Assembly: GCA_003313425.1 (NCBI GenBank)
Contig: NHZP01000092.1
Span: 1-64,000 of the forward strand
From: Pseudopyrenochaeta lycopersici
Lineage: Eukaryota > Ascomycota > Dothideomycetes > Pleosporales > Pseudopyrenochaetaceae
Length of the DNA stretch: 64,000 bases
Reading direction: 5' to 3'
The translations under genes were made by a program, and so were the position numbers. This document shows positions 52,917 through 63,489 of this stretch, piece after piece. A model generated the notes under the pieces. The model was not told the origin of the DNA, did no database searches, and saw only the letters and a program-made list of their open reading frames with translations. Each line of letters opens with the position of its first letter. Within the stretch, counting starts at the first letter, position 1.

Positions 52917-53633
52917 ATGTGGGAATACATAGAGAAGTTCCCTGCGACTCTATCGGAGGACGGAGTACATTTCTCTGATAAGAGTATCGAGTGTAAAGAG
53001 GATACGTTGGGAAACTGCGGAACGTGGTGCAGTAATGCGTTGAAGCTGGATAGCGAGGAAGTGGAACGGTTGAGGGCCAATTTGCACGGTGAGTGCTACC
53101 TTGTCCAAAGGAGGTTGAGGGATCTCGAAGTAACTAACTTGGTCTTGTTCTCTGGGACAGAGTTTGTGAAGCAAGGAACGTCAGTCTGGTGCGAGGCGGA
53201 GCCTTCTGGTACTGTCAAGTGGAACCTTGTAGAGGATGATAAATTGACCGTGGACGGTTTATCCGACGGAGAGGAGGAAGAGTATGCCCAGCGTTATGGG
53301 CAATTTGGAGTTGTTAGTAAGGGCCGACCCTGTACGAAGGGGTCGCACCTTGTCATCACGTATGCAGGCCACCGGTGTGGATCGACTGTGAAAGAGATGA
53401 GGGAGACTGGTACGTATGTGCCGTTGACGGAGGCAGCGTTTGGTTATCTGGTACTGCATGTGCTACCATGTCTCTATGGAGGAGGCACCGGTTCCAGGTT
53501 TACTGAACTAGTGGCACTGTTGGAGGGGTTCCGTGCCGTAGATGCAAGATGTGAATGTGTCTTGAGACCCGTACGTCCTTTGTGTTATCAGCCGGCGCTG
53601 GGGAGTAAGGCGCGTTATGTGGTAGAGTTTTAG
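52917..53633 (+). CDS. Unit 20: diverged spliced-family protein (copy of unit 13)
   Basis: Exon 1 52917-53088, intron 53089-53160, exon 2 53161-53633; 214 residues. All 1567 bp appear identical to unit 13, 11,054 bp to the left, while both neighbours differ. The preceding unit (19) encodes its closest relative. Confidence 0.85.
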   Translation: MWEYIEKFPATLSEDGVHFSDKSIECKEDTLGNCGTWCSNALKLDSEEVERLRANLHGECYLVQRRLRDLEVTNLVLFSGTEFVKQGTSVWCEAEPSGTVKWNLVEDDKLTVDGLSDGEEEEYAQRYGQFGVVSKGRPCTKGSHLVITYAGHRCGSTVKEMRETGTYVPLTEAAFGYLVLHVLPCLYGGGTGSRFTELVALLEGFRAVDARCECVLRPVRPLCYQPALGSKARYVVEF

Positions 53634-54044
53634 ATGCAAGGCATTGTTTGTGTGTAGGACAATTATTTTGCACGAAGTGTGTATGTTGCATACTGTACGT
53701 TTGGCTATATACGTGAAGCGAGTATAGGTTGTTGATAAGAATTAGCAATAAATGTATGGTTATCTCTCGTGTTTTTAGAGAGGGGACTAGGAATTATTGT
53801 ATAAGGGAGAGTTTTTCCTGTAAAGTGGCAGTATTTTACTGTGGTAGGAGTACAGAATCAGTGTATCGAGTTGTGGAACAACTGAAACCCAAAAAAATGG
53901 TAAGTCAAAAAAAGAATCCCAAGTTTTTTTGGCTAAGTCTAATTATGTGTGGCTGGAGGCCATGCTGAGTCACCTGGGGGTGTGGCTCGGGAGAGCGCAG
54001 ACATGGGTTGCTGTGGCGCAGATTGTGCGCACAGGCCTCTCCGA

Positions 54045-54087
54045 CAACTTTCTTGTGCTATATATGATTCCTTTCACTAGAAAGTTG
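54045..54087. promoter_or_regulatory. Origin hairpin J21 (unit 20/21)
   Basis: Short-loop type CAACTTTCTTGTG, followed by a GTTGAGCAAGTGG right flank. The same left half at J14 is followed by GTTGTCAAGTGG, showing that left and right halves assort freely at the nick. Confidence 0.8.
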
Positions 54088-54441
54088 AGCAAGTGGTCGG
54101 CAGCCTTGCGCTGCCAGCCCTTGCAACTTTACAATTAAGCAGGGCCGACGAGTGGAACGAGTAGCGAAGCGTTAAACTAGAATTAGTTTAGGGGCGCTGC
54201 ACTTAGTAAGCAACGCAACGCACGGACGTAGCGTGAGATCATCTGATCTGTGGGTTGCCCACTCTTTTTCAATCAATCATTTGATTGGTCTATGGCGATA
54301 GACACGGGGTATCGGCACCCCGGTGCTTACTAGGGACTAGGTTCTCTTGGCGGTGCCATGGATAGAGGTATATAATAACCACAGGGGAGCTGTGTGCACG
54401 GAGTGTTCTACTTTGTGTAGTTTCATCTTTTCTACACTGCG

Positions 54442-55235
54442 ATGGCATCGCACACTGGGCAAGAGGCTGAGGCGGGTTTCGCTGGCACCCGTGTTCTCCC
54501 ATCGACGATAGATGGGTTGCAGGAAGGAAGCGCTTCCGCATTGTCCGTAGGGACACAAGCAGAGTTTAACGTAGTGAGGGATCACGTGCCTGGTAAGTGT
54601 CTCTTTATCTCGTTAGAGAGGTAAGTAGTTAGTAGGGGAGCCTATCTGACATGCGTACAGTGTTCATGGGACGCGGTATTTCTCTCACGTTTAGTGTGGA
54701 GTTGTCGGGGAGACAATCATGTTGGATTACCAAAGAGAGTGGGCAGCCCCCTCGGCAGTGTGTGGAGCAACGACACAGAGCATGTCTGAAGTTCCATGAA
54801 GATCTCTGTTACGAGGGGGGCACCCGGCAGTCGCTCCTGGTCCTCAAGGTAGATGCACTCCAGGATGGGGTGGAGCGGAGCCAGGTTGTGTTTGCGGAGC
54901 TCTCAGTAGAGACATTCGATGTGCTTACACGGCGCATTCTACCTCTTATCACAACGTCAGAAGGCCAGAGGGCGGAGGCTTCTGTTGTTGACGAAGTGTT
55001 TTACGCGTTAGACGAAGGGGTTTTTAATACGCGGGTGGACTGCGCGTGTTTACTATATAAGAGGTGTGAGCCTTGCGCGTCGGTACGTTCCCAGTCACGG
55101 AGGTTTATTCGTTTAGCTCGATTTTACGGCGTATGGCAGCGGTCAAAGCTTTATTGGTTTATTGGGTTCAGCGATGCGGTAGGGACTATACAGCCGGAAG
55201 GCGAGGACTGGTTAACCTGCCGGCGTTCCTGCTGA
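54442..55235 (+). CDS. Unit 21: spliced WWxTKESG-family protein
   Basis: Exon 1 54442-54592, exon 2 54661-55235, 68-nt intron (GTAAGT donor, TCTGAC branch, GCGTACAG acceptor); 241 residues. TATATAATAA at 54369. Exon 1 (GLQEGSASALSVGTQAEFNVVRDHVP) resembles unit 3. Exon 2 has SCWITKESG (one Trp replaced by Cys), CVEQRH, SLLVLKVD, FAELSVETFDVLTRRILPL and CACLLYKRCEPC. The intron has a short TAGG/CCTA stem (54633-54644) next to the branch site. Function unknown. Confidence 0.78.
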
Positions 55236-55612
55236 GCTGGTTGTAGTAGGTTTTTCTACTCTTTATTAATGTATATGGGGTATACTAAGGTAGTAGTAGT
55301 AGTTGTCTACGATACGATTACGATGCGTTACATTTTGCGTATCAGCTTAGTTTAGTTTAGTACGTTATTATAACAGTACGTTGATACACTCAATTTTATC
55401 TTTATTTCGGTAGTTACTGATTTTGTAATGGTAAAGTCGTTATGACAATGAGAAGTCGTTGTGGGGCGGAGCTCCGTCATGAAGGGTGGCTACGCTTACG
55501 ATGGAACATGGAATTTTCCAAAAAAAAAATGGCTAAGTCCAATTTTGTTGTGGCTGGAGGGCCATGCAGAGTCACCTGGGGGTGTGGCGCGGAGAGCGCA
55601 CAGGCCAGAACT

Positions 55613-55665
55613 CAACTTTTCTAGTGTGGCGCAGCCTATATATGATTCCTTTCACTAGAAAGTTG
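55613..55665. promoter_or_regulatory. Origin hairpin J22 (unit 21/22)
   Basis: Bulged-T left arm, mini-stem GGCGCAGCC, GTTGAGCAAGTGG right flank. Nick presumed after 55647. Confidence 0.85.
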
Positions 55666-56168
55666 AGCAAGTGGTCGGCAGCCTCGTGCTGCCAGCCCTT
55701 GCAACTTTACTCTAAGCTTTGCCTATGAGTGGAACGAATAACGAAGTGTTAAACCACTTGGGGTTTAGGGGCAAAGACCCTTGTAAGCAACGCAGAGCAC
55801 GGACGGTGCGGGTCACTTGACCCTGCTTTGCCTCTTTTCTTTCAATCAGGCTTCTGATTGGGCTATGAATATAGACACAGGGAGTGGGCATGACATGGAA
55901 TAATAGTCTTGGCATTGCCAAGTAGTGGAACGTGTGACAGAAACATATAAGAGACAGAGATGTCTATATAAGAGGGGGGCGCCCTCCCCTCGTTTTGTAC
56001 ACGGAGGTGTGTTTTGTTGGCCTTTCTGCGGAGCCCTCTCTAGAAGCACTGGAAGTGTGTGGATTGTTTGAGCGGCCGACGCGCAATCTGTCGGCGTATG
56101 CTGGCAACCTGGACGTAGTACAATTGGACAACTGGACACGCAATCCGTGTTGTCGTCTCTGTGAAGAG

Positions 56169-56707
56169 ATGCGAGCTGGAACAGCGGCCCTGGTTGAGGG
56201 GTCTTGCAAGGCGGGCAGCGTGTTTGATGCCTCAAGAGCAGTGTACGTCCTGCTCTATGCCCAAGTTGCGCTTGGTTTGTGGACGCTATGTAGGGCGTCT
56301 TCCGTCTGGAGGAGGGTGCGGAGCGACGAGCGTGTAAGTGATTGCTTTTATTGCAACACGTAGTGTGGTTGACTCTAGCACAGTGCGCGGCGCGTGTATG
56401 GGCTGTGGTGACTGGCAGTCTTGCCGTCACTTTCATTGGAGTATTAGCAGGTCTTGCGTTTGCTCCCTGGTTGAGTTGGGTGGCATGGTCACCTCGATGT
56501 CAGCCTCCTGTAAAGGGCATGAAGGGCGTTCTTGTGTGGTTACAAGTTGCGGGTGCAGCGCAGAGCGGTGTCTTACTTGCCACGGCCGTGGTATCCTGGC
56601 CATTTGACGGAGTTCGTGGTATGCGTGACGCGTCTGAAGCGTATGTGTCTCTTTTGCACCTATTCCACAGTCTAGCGGTGGCGTGGGTTGCGCGAAGCTG
56701 CTGTTAA
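56169..56707 (+). CDS. Unit 22: spliced multi-pass membrane protein, unknown
   Basis: Exon 1 56169-56333 (55 codons) and exon 2 56384-56707 join in phase 0 across a 50-nt intron with a consensus GTAAGT donor, TTGAC branch and AGCACAG acceptor; 162 residues. Hydrophobic segments lie near residues 24-36 (VYVLLYAQVALGLW), 60-80 (AVVTGSLAVTFIGVLAGLAF), 100-118 (GVLVWLQVAGAAQSGVLLA) and 137-152, suggesting four membrane spans. The same frame stays open upstream to about 55995 with protein-like content (SLEALEVCGLFERP) but no ATG, so translation may begin earlier by splicing. A short upstream ORF starts at 56097. Two TATA boxes lie at 55944 and 55965. Role unknown; a movement- or pore-type protein is one possibility. 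Confidence 0.65.
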
Positions 56708-57050
56708 ATTGTAGCTATATGGGTACCATCGTTCTTACTGTGTACCAGATGCGTGAAGCGAATGCATTGTCTGTTGGCAGTGATGGAATGAAATCATGGA
56801 AGGAATAATGGAATTTGTTAAGGGAGTAGGGTTACGAGCTGTGTGCAAGAGATAGTTACAGTGTTTATACTATATTGATCTCTTTTTGAAAAAAAAAAAA
56901 AAAAAAAAAAAGAGGGATGAAAATTAACAAGGTATAGTTTTTACATGTTATACATTGAGTTATACGTAATAACTAATAAAGTACATAGTTTTATGTGGTA
57001 CAGTAAGAGGGACTCTTTTATCGTGGAACACTAAACAGTTGAAAAATTGT
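56708..57050. other. Unit 22 3' filler with poly(A) run
   Basis: Non-coding. It contains about 23 consecutive A residues near 56889-56911. A long filler accompanies one of the shortest genes, keeping the unit at 1575 bp. Confidence 0.5.
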
Positions 57051-57186
57051 ATTACAGAGCTTGGTTGGTAAGGGTGTGGATGCCCTTCGCTCAGGAAAAA
57101 AAAAGCGTAAGTCCATTTTCCTTGTGGCTGGAAGACACACTAAGTCACATGGAGTGTGGCGCATGGAGGGGGCACGGGCCCCGACT

Positions 57187-57240
57187 CAACTTTCTAGTGT
57201 GGCGAAAAGCCTATATATGATTCCTTTCACTAGAAAGTTG
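57187..57240. promoter_or_regulatory. Origin hairpin J23 (unit 22/23)
   Basis: Perfect 13-bp stem, mini-stem GGCGAAAAGCC. Nick presumed after 57222. Confidence 0.85.
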
Positions 57241-57610
57241 TCAAGTGGTCGGCAGCCTCGTGCTGCCTACCCTTGTCACTTTACAATTAAGCAGGGCCGG
57301 CGAGTGGAACGAGTAGCGAAGCGGTAAACTAGAATTAGTTTAGGGGCATGCACTTAGTAAGCAACGCAGAGCACGGGCGCGTGCTGATCATCTGATCACT
57401 GCTTGCCCACATTTTCTCAGATCTTTAGTCTGATTGGTCTATGTACATAGAGACATGGAGGGAGCAGCGCTCTGCTATCTAGGGACTAGGTGGTCTTGGC
57501 GAAGATAGCATGGACATCGATATATAAGAGGGGAGCCCCTTCCCCGTTCACGGAGTGTTACTGTTTGTAGGGAATGAACATTCTCTTTTATTATTTGCTT
57601 TTACAATGCG

Positions 57611-58427
57611 ATGGGGTCGCTCCTGGGACAGGGCAGTACTGTAGAGGTTACAGGTGACGGTCATTTACTGTCACTGGACACGCTTCTGCCGGGTCAGAGG
57701 GGCTCCCCCTTCGCTGGGACAGCGGCAAACATTCAAGAGGTGCGGAGGCACATTCCTAGTAGGTATCTACTTCTTTTCTCAGGTTGGGCCCTCCCCAACT
57801 AACATGATGACAGAGTTTGTGGAGGACTCTGTTTCTCTTACCGTTCATGTGGAACTGTCGGGAAAACAATCTTGGTGGCTCACCAAGGAGAGCGGATGCC
57901 TTCCTAGCGAATGCGTTTCTTGGGACCATACAGAGTGTCTGGAAGACTACAAGGAGTTCTGTGAACGAGGCGGTAGAGCACAGTCGGTCCTTGTGCTCAA
58001 GGTGGATACCCTGGCCAGGGATCAAGTGCGGAGTTCTGTTGTGTTTGCGGAGCTTTCGGTAGAGGCCTTTGATGTGCTTTTGCAGCGCATTTTACCTCTT
58101 ATCGCAACGCCGTCGGGGGAGAGGCTGGATATCGAAGATGTGGAGGCGTTGTTCTATCGACTGCGCTTCGGGTACTATAGTACGCGGGTCGACTGCGCAT
58201 GTACCTTCTACACACAGTGTGAGCCTTGTGTGTGTGCACACCGGATTTCATCGAGGTTTGTTCGCTTAGATGGATTTTCCCGTGTATGGGCGTTTGGAAA
58301 GCTTGACTGGTTCGCTGGGATTAGCGATGCGGTAGGAGAAATACAACCATCAGGACAGAACTGGCTTAAATGCTTAGATGATGGTTTTGGTTATCTTGGA
58401 GACCCTTATTTTGTTCAATACGTGTAG
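57611..58427 (+). CDS. Unit 23: spliced WWxTKESG-family protein
   Basis: Exon 1 57611-57758, exon 2 57814-58427, 55-nt intron (GTAGGT, CTAAC, GATGACAG); 253 residues, the longest ordinary member owing to a C-terminal extension (DDGFGYLGDPYFVQYV). TATATAAG at 57521. Exon 1 is of SLDTLLPGQRGSPFAGTAANIQEVRRHIP type. Exon 2 has SWWLTKESG, CVSWDHTECL, SVLVLKVD, AELSVEAFDVLLQRILPL and CACTFYTQCEPC. A GTTGGG/CCCAAC stem precedes the branch site. Function unknown. Confidence 0.8.
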
Positions 58428-58752
58428 CGTAGATAGGTGGATATGCACAGGTACGTTTGTGTAGTATTGGGATTGATATTGGTGTAGTCCGTGTATGGCT
58501 AATAGTATTGTCTTATAGTACTTTTTGAAATACCTGAGGTTTTTGTTGGACGCAGTATTTTTAGGCATGGAGTGGTGTTTTTGGAACAATCGTTGCTGTT
58601 GGCGTAGGCTGAATTTGGTAAGGGTGTGGACGCCCTGGGATGGAACATTGAAAATTATTTTTCAAAAAATGCGTAAGTCCGATTTTGTTGTGGCTGGAAG
58701 TCACGTTGGGTCACATGGAGTGTGGCGCATGGAGGGGGCACAGGCCCCGACT

Positions 58753-58806
58753 CAACTTTCTAGTGTGGCGAACCGCCTATATATGATTCCTTTCACTAGA
58801 AAGTTG
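58753..58806. promoter_or_regulatory. Origin hairpin J24 (unit 23/24)
   Basis: Perfect 13-bp stem. The mini-stem is GGCGAACCGCC, a 4-bp version showing a compensatory change relative to GGCGAAAAGCC. Confidence 0.87.
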
Positions 58807-59250
58807 TCAAGTGGTCGAGAGCCTTGCGCTCGGGACCACGACGGCTTTACTCTAAGCTTTGCCCGCGACTGGAGGGAGTACCGAAGGGTTAGGCTCCTTG
58901 GAGACTAGGGGCAAAAGCCCTGGTAAGTAACACGAAGCACGGACTGTGCGGGTCACTTGACCTCAGTTTACCCACATTTATTCAATCAGAGTCCTGATTG
59001 GTCTATGAACGTAGACAGCATGGAAGGGGCATGCCTCTGCCTACTAGGGACTAGTGTGTCTTGGCAAAGACAGGGTGGACATCGATATATAACCACAACA
59101 GCGTCTCTGCTGTTGGCACGGAGTGTGTTTTTATAGAATACTTCTTTTTGATTTAGGGTGGAGCCCGTTTTCTGTAGGGTTTTTTAAAGTTCCACCAAGC
59201 CGAAGGCTGGGGCTTAGGTTCTGTAGGTTTTTCTCGCGTGGAGCGCATTG

Positions 59251-59826
59251 ATGTTTGGGAAGCTTAGGCTGATCTTTTGTCCTGCAGTACTGCAGACTTT
59301 TGTCACGAGCCGCGCTTGTAGTAGTAGTCCGGGTTCGGACGCGATGGACTCAGATGCCATGGAATGGGAAGGTACGGATGGTACTGGCAACTCAGAAGGG
59401 GCTGTTAGGGGACCTGTTGCGGGAGATTCCGTGAAGCTCTCGAAACGTAGGAAGCGGGAGCGTCGTGGTCTTCGCACGAAGCCATCTTCGTTAGTGCACC
59501 AGCCGCCTTTTTTTAGAGAGGTTGTGCGGCGGGAGTCCTTTTCTAGAGCGTGGGAGCGCGAGGTTGTGGTGTGCCATTCTTGCACTTCCTTGTGTACGCG
59601 CGAGTCGTGTCAAGGTGCTCGTGTAGAGGAGCAGTGGGTAGTCAGCTATGTGCAGTTGTATGATCGTTCAGGGGCAACGCGGGTGTTGCCTTCGAGTGGA
59701 GGGCGGCTTTTATGGAAGAGCGACTGTGGCGCGGAGTCGTGGTTTAATGACATGGGGGAGCGTGTTCCCTATTCGCAGTCTGGAGCTGCGTTGTTCCGTG
59801 TGAGAATGAGTGGAGCTATTGAGTAA
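59251..59826 (+). CDS. Unit 24: basic nuclear-type protein with Cys cluster
   Basis: 191 residues from ATG 59251; in-frame Met codons about 30 residues on (DAMDSDAMEW) are alternative starts. TATATAAC at 59086. A strong basic patch (KLSKRRKRERRGLRTK, about 63-78) resembles a nuclear localisation or DNA-binding signal. A CHSCTSLCTRESC cluster follows and could bind zinc. The C-terminal third (ESWFNDMGERVPYSQSGAALFRVR) is unassigned. It belongs to no other group in the array. A regulator, silencing suppressor-like or nucleic-acid-binding structural protein would all fit, and the sequence does not decide. About 150 bp of leader between TATA and ATG contain no earlier good start. Confidence 0.6.
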   Translation: MFGKLRLIFCPAVLQTFVTSRACSSSPGSDAMDSDAMEWEGTDGTGNSEGAVRGPVAGDSVKLSKRRKRERRGLRTKPSSLVHQPPFFREVVRRESFSRAWEREVVVCHSCTSLCTRESCQGARVEEQWVVSYVQLYDRSGATRVLPSSGGRLLWKSDCGAESWFNDMGERVPYSQSGAALFRVRMSGAIE

Positions 59827-59829
59827 ACC

Positions 59830-60180
59830 GGAGGATTATGGTTATTGGAAGTAACATATCCGTTACTCTCTTTATTTGTCTGCGTGGAGGCAGTGACTGT
59901 AAGGGAAATAGAAGGTTAGGTTTGTTGGGCTAGGCAAAGCGTTTCAGTTACTGTCTGCTAATAAGGAGTTGTAGTTTTGTGGTATATGGAAATTTTGTAC
60001 GGTGTATTCGGAGAAGCTATTTGGATGAATATGGTAAGTTTTCGTTATTTTTCGATAGGTAGGCATTGAGTTGATAAAGGTGTTGTTTTAACATAGAAGT
60101 AGTATCTAGGATACGACTGTTACGTTAATTTGATTTTTGTAATTGCTATACTTTTGTATGGTTGTGAGGAAAATCGGAGA
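59830..60180. other. Unit 24 3' filler
   Basis: AT-rich non-coding sequence, no gene recognised. Confidence 0.4.
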
Positions 60181-60340
60181 GTTGTGGTGCGGAGCTCAGT
60201 CGGTAAGGGTGTGGGCGCCCTTGGGATGGAATACCGAAGATTAAACCTCTCGAAAATTGGCCAAGTCCGATTTCCCTGTGGCTGGAGGGCCATGCAGAGT
60301 CACATGGGTGTGGCGCGGATTTCGCGCACAGACCCGGACT

Positions 60341-60393
60341 CAACTTTTCTAGTGAGGCGCAGCCTATATATGATTCCTTTCACTAGAAAGTTG
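60341..60393. promoter_or_regulatory. Origin hairpin J25 (unit 24/25)
   Basis: Bulged-T left arm, with the base after the arm changed (CTAGTGAGGCGCAGCC). Nick presumed after 60375. Confidence 0.8.
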
Positions 60394-60807
60394 TCAAGTG
60401 GTCACCAGCCTTGCGCTGGTTACCCCTGACACTTTACACGTATGCGTTGCCAACGAGTGGAACGAGTACCGAAGGGTTAGTCTTGAATAAGACTAGAGGC
60501 ATAAGCCCCTGTAAGCAAAGCAGAGCACGGACGTCGCGGGTCAGATGACTCTTCTTTGCCACTCTTTTTATCAATCGGGTTTCTGATTGGTCTATGAACG
60601 TAGACGCAGGGACGGGGCACACTCGTGCTCCCTAGGGACTAGGTTTTCTTGGCGTAGCTTGAGGTAGATACCTATATAAGACTAACAGTGGAGCTGTTTT
60701 CACGAAGTGTTCTACTTTGTGTAGTTTCTTTTCTTCTACGCTGCGATTGTATCGCTTGCACTGATTAAGTGCGTACGGAGATTGTCCCATTTGATTCTTG
60801 TTTAAGA

Positions 60808-61656
60808 ATGGATCACCGCATCAGCGATAGTAGAGCGGCAGGCGTCGCGGGCCAGGATGGCGGGTCTGGTACTGCTGTAGGGATAACCAGCAATGGGAAG
60901 AGGGCGAAGCTTTGTCGGGACGATCCCACTGGAGGTGTTGTCTCTCTATTGCGGAGCAAGGAAGTCGTAGAGGATTTGTTATCACGTGTTCCGGAGCCAT
61001 CGCTGATGTCTAGCCGACCTGGTGGGGGAGGCTCGGTGTCGTATCTTTCAGCAACGGATGCTATCCGCCTTGCTAACAGGGTGTTTGGTTTTGACGGATG
61101 GGCAAACGAAATTCTCGAAGATGAACGGCTTGGAGAGGAACCGGGGCCGGTGTCTAAGACTAGGCAGTCTACTACGACTACGACTACGACGGTCTATTGG
61201 CGATCGAAGATAGCAGTCACACTGGCGGAGCACTTAGGAGGGGCGCGCCATGAGGATTGGGGCTATGGGAAGGCCACAGCTGCTAGTAAACTCGTAGCCA
61301 TTGAGAACGCAGCGAAGGAGTCTGTGACGGATGGCATAAAGCGAGCGTTGATTTTTTTTGGCGAGGCTACAGGGAACTGTTTTAAGGATCATGCCTATCT
61401 CGCCTGGGCACAGCGTGTTATGCGGAGCGGCGAGTGTGCTAGGAAGAGATTTTCTATGGATGAAGTTGTGCGTTTGGATGACGCAGGCAGTGATCGATGT
61501 CCCGCTGGTGGATCTACCAGTGCATTGGCTTCTCGGGTGGCTGTGCCTGTTACGAGGTCTCCTGTTAAGCAGGAAAAAGAGGTGGAACGGCTTGGTGGGG
61601 ACGCTGATATATTTGATTCAGATGATTTTGATTATGATATGGGGGAGTTCAATTAG
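60808..61656 (+). CDS. Unit 25: Rad52/Rad22-type ssDNA annealing protein
   Basis: 282 residues from ATG 60808; the frame extends upstream only to a GTG. TATATAAG at 60673. Residues about 80-198 match the Rad52 annealing domain: ATDAIRLANRVFGFDGWANEI, then WRSKIAVTLAEHL, then RHEDWGYG, KLVAIENAAKESVTDGIKRAL and FGEATGNCFKDHAYL. A Thr-rich insert (STTTTTTTVY) breaks one loop. The C-terminal part is short and acidic, without the Rad51-binding tail of cellular Rad52. It is expected to bind and anneal single strands, aiding recombination or concatemer formation among segments. The unit keeps the array's standard leader; the common start GCGATGGTATCGC is present as the mutated GCGATTGTATCGC 64 bases upstream. 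It was probably taken from a host gene. Confidence 0.9.
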   Translation: MDHRISDSRAAGVAGQDGGSGTAVGITSNGKRAKLCRDDPTGGVVSLLRSKEVVEDLLSRVPEPSLMSSRPGGGGSVSYLSATDAIRLANRVFGFDGWANEILEDERLGEEPGPVSKTRQSTTTTTTTVYWRSKIAVTLAEHLGGARHEDWGYGKATAASKLVAIENAAKESVTDGIKRALIFFGEATGNCFKDHAYLAWAQRVMRSGECARKRFSMDEVVRLDDAGSDRCPAGGSTSALASRVAVPVTRSPVKQEKEVERLGGDADIFDSDDFDYDMGEFN

Positions 61657-61925
61657 GTACAATGTAACCATTTTTTGTATTACGTTTACATTGCGTACAG
61701 GTTTGGTGGAACTGTTCATTTGGTAACGAACGTTATTCCATTGTAGTTGTTTATTGCGTGGTGCTTCGTCATGAAGGGTGTGGGCGCCCTTGGGATGGAA
61801 CATCAAATCTTCAAAAAAAAATGCGTAAGTCCATTTTCCCTGTGGCTGACAGTCACGTTGGCTGTGGCTCGGGAGAGCGCACATGGGTTGCTGTGGCGCA
61901 GATTGTGCGCGCACAGGCCACAACT

Positions 61926-61968
61926 CAACTTTCTTGTGCTATATATGATTCCTTTCACTAGAAAGTTG
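61926..61968. promoter_or_regulatory. Origin hairpin J26 (unit 25/26)
   Basis: Short-loop type CAACTTTCTTGTG, GTTGAGCAAGTGG right flank. Nick presumed after 61950. Confidence 0.8.
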
Positions 61969-62324
61969 AGCAAGTGGTCGGCAGCCTTGCGCTGCCAGCC
62001 CTTGCAACTTTATCTTAAGCTCTGCCCGCGAGTGGAACGAGTAGCGAAGCGGTAAACTAGAATTAGTTTAGAGGCAAGAGCCCTGGTAAGCAACACGCAG
62101 CACGGACCGTGTGAGTCAGATGACCGCAGGGTTGCCCACTCTTTTTCCAATCAGTACTGTGATTGGTCTATGGAGATAATATCATGGAATGTGCACTTAG
62201 TTGCTCTCTAGGGACTAGTGTGTCTTGGCAGCGCTCAAGACAGGGACATATATAACAACAGTGTCTCTGTTGGCACGGAGGTGTTGCACTCCCCTAAGGG
62301 ACTTTGTGCTCTTTTTGCACTACG

Positions 62325-63109
62325 ATGGAATCGCTACAGGTAGTAGATAGTGTAGGGACTACGGATAATAGTCATTTGCCGTCAGTCGACCAGCTTCGGC
62401 CGGGTCAGAGGGGGGAGCCCTTTCCTGGGACAGTTGCAAACATTGAATACCTGCGGAGTCGCGTGCCTGGTAGGTATCTACTTTGGTTTCTCACGTTGGG
62501 CCCTTCCCAACTAACCTCATCACAGAGTTAGTGGAGGACTCTGTGTCCCTTACCTTCTGTATGGAATTGTCGGGAGAACAATCTTGGTGGCTAACCAAGG
62601 AGAGCGGACGCCTTCCTACCGAGTGTGTGGAGGAACAGCACACGGGGTGTTTAAACGCTCGTAAGGAATTCTGTGCCTTGGGGGGTACCCTAAAGGCATT
62701 TCTTGTCGTGAAGGTGGAGACGGTGTATCAGAACGAGAGGGATACAATCGTTGCATTTGCGGAGCTCTCCCTAGAGGCGCTGGATGTGGTTGTGCAGCGC
62801 ATAGTACCCCTTCTCATCCTGCCAGATGGGCGGATGGTAGAGGCTTATGTTGTGGAGGCATTGTTTGATATACTGTCCCGAGGTGGTTTTTCTACGCGGG
62901 TGGACTGCGCATGCACGCTGCACAGGATGTGTTCGCCTTGCGCATCGTTAGAGTATGCGCTTGCTCGGTTCGTTTTTTGCGACCAATTTTTGAGTGTATG
63001 GCCGTTTTTCAAGCGAGACTGGTTCACTGGGGTCAGTGATGCGGTAGGCATGATACAACCGTCAGGAGAGGATTGGCTGTCTTGCCTCACCGAGTATTCC
63101 TCAGAATGA
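62325..63109 (+). CDS. Unit 26: spliced WWxTKESG-family protein
   Basis: Exon 1 62325-62469, exon 2 62526-63109, 56-nt intron (GTAGGT, CTAAC, CATCACAG); 242 residues. TATATAAC at 62249. Exon 1 ends GQRGEPFPGTVANIEYLRSRVP, the same as units 9/10 in this part, while its first half differs, so exon 1 itself looks mosaic. Exon 2 has SWWLTKESG, CVEEQH, AFLVVKVE, AELSLEALDVVVQRIVPLL and CACTLHRMCSPC. A GTTGGG/CCCAAC stem lies before the branch site. Function unknown. Confidence 0.8.
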
Positions 63110-63489
63110 TATCTTTTTGCCTTCTCTATGGTAAAAGTTTTCTATGGTAATGTCAATCGTATAGATTTTGGATAAAGCGTATGCTTATGTTGTTATTCTT
63201 AGGGCATTATAGAGTAGTGTAGCTTTTTTTCATACAGTGTAGTCTATTTGTATATCGTAGTAGGTACATATTTTTATATTTAGTTTATTTATCTTCTTTT
63301 AATAGAAGAGAAAGCTAATGTAGGAGTAGCAGGCATAGCAGGCTGGTTAGAAGAACGAAGGGTGTGAACCCTTAAGATGGAACGTCGAACCTTCGAAAAA
63401 AAAATGCGTAAGTCCATTTTCCCTGTGGCTGGAGGGCCATGCAGAGTCACATGGAGATGTGGCACATGGGGGGGCACGGGCCTCCCTGA

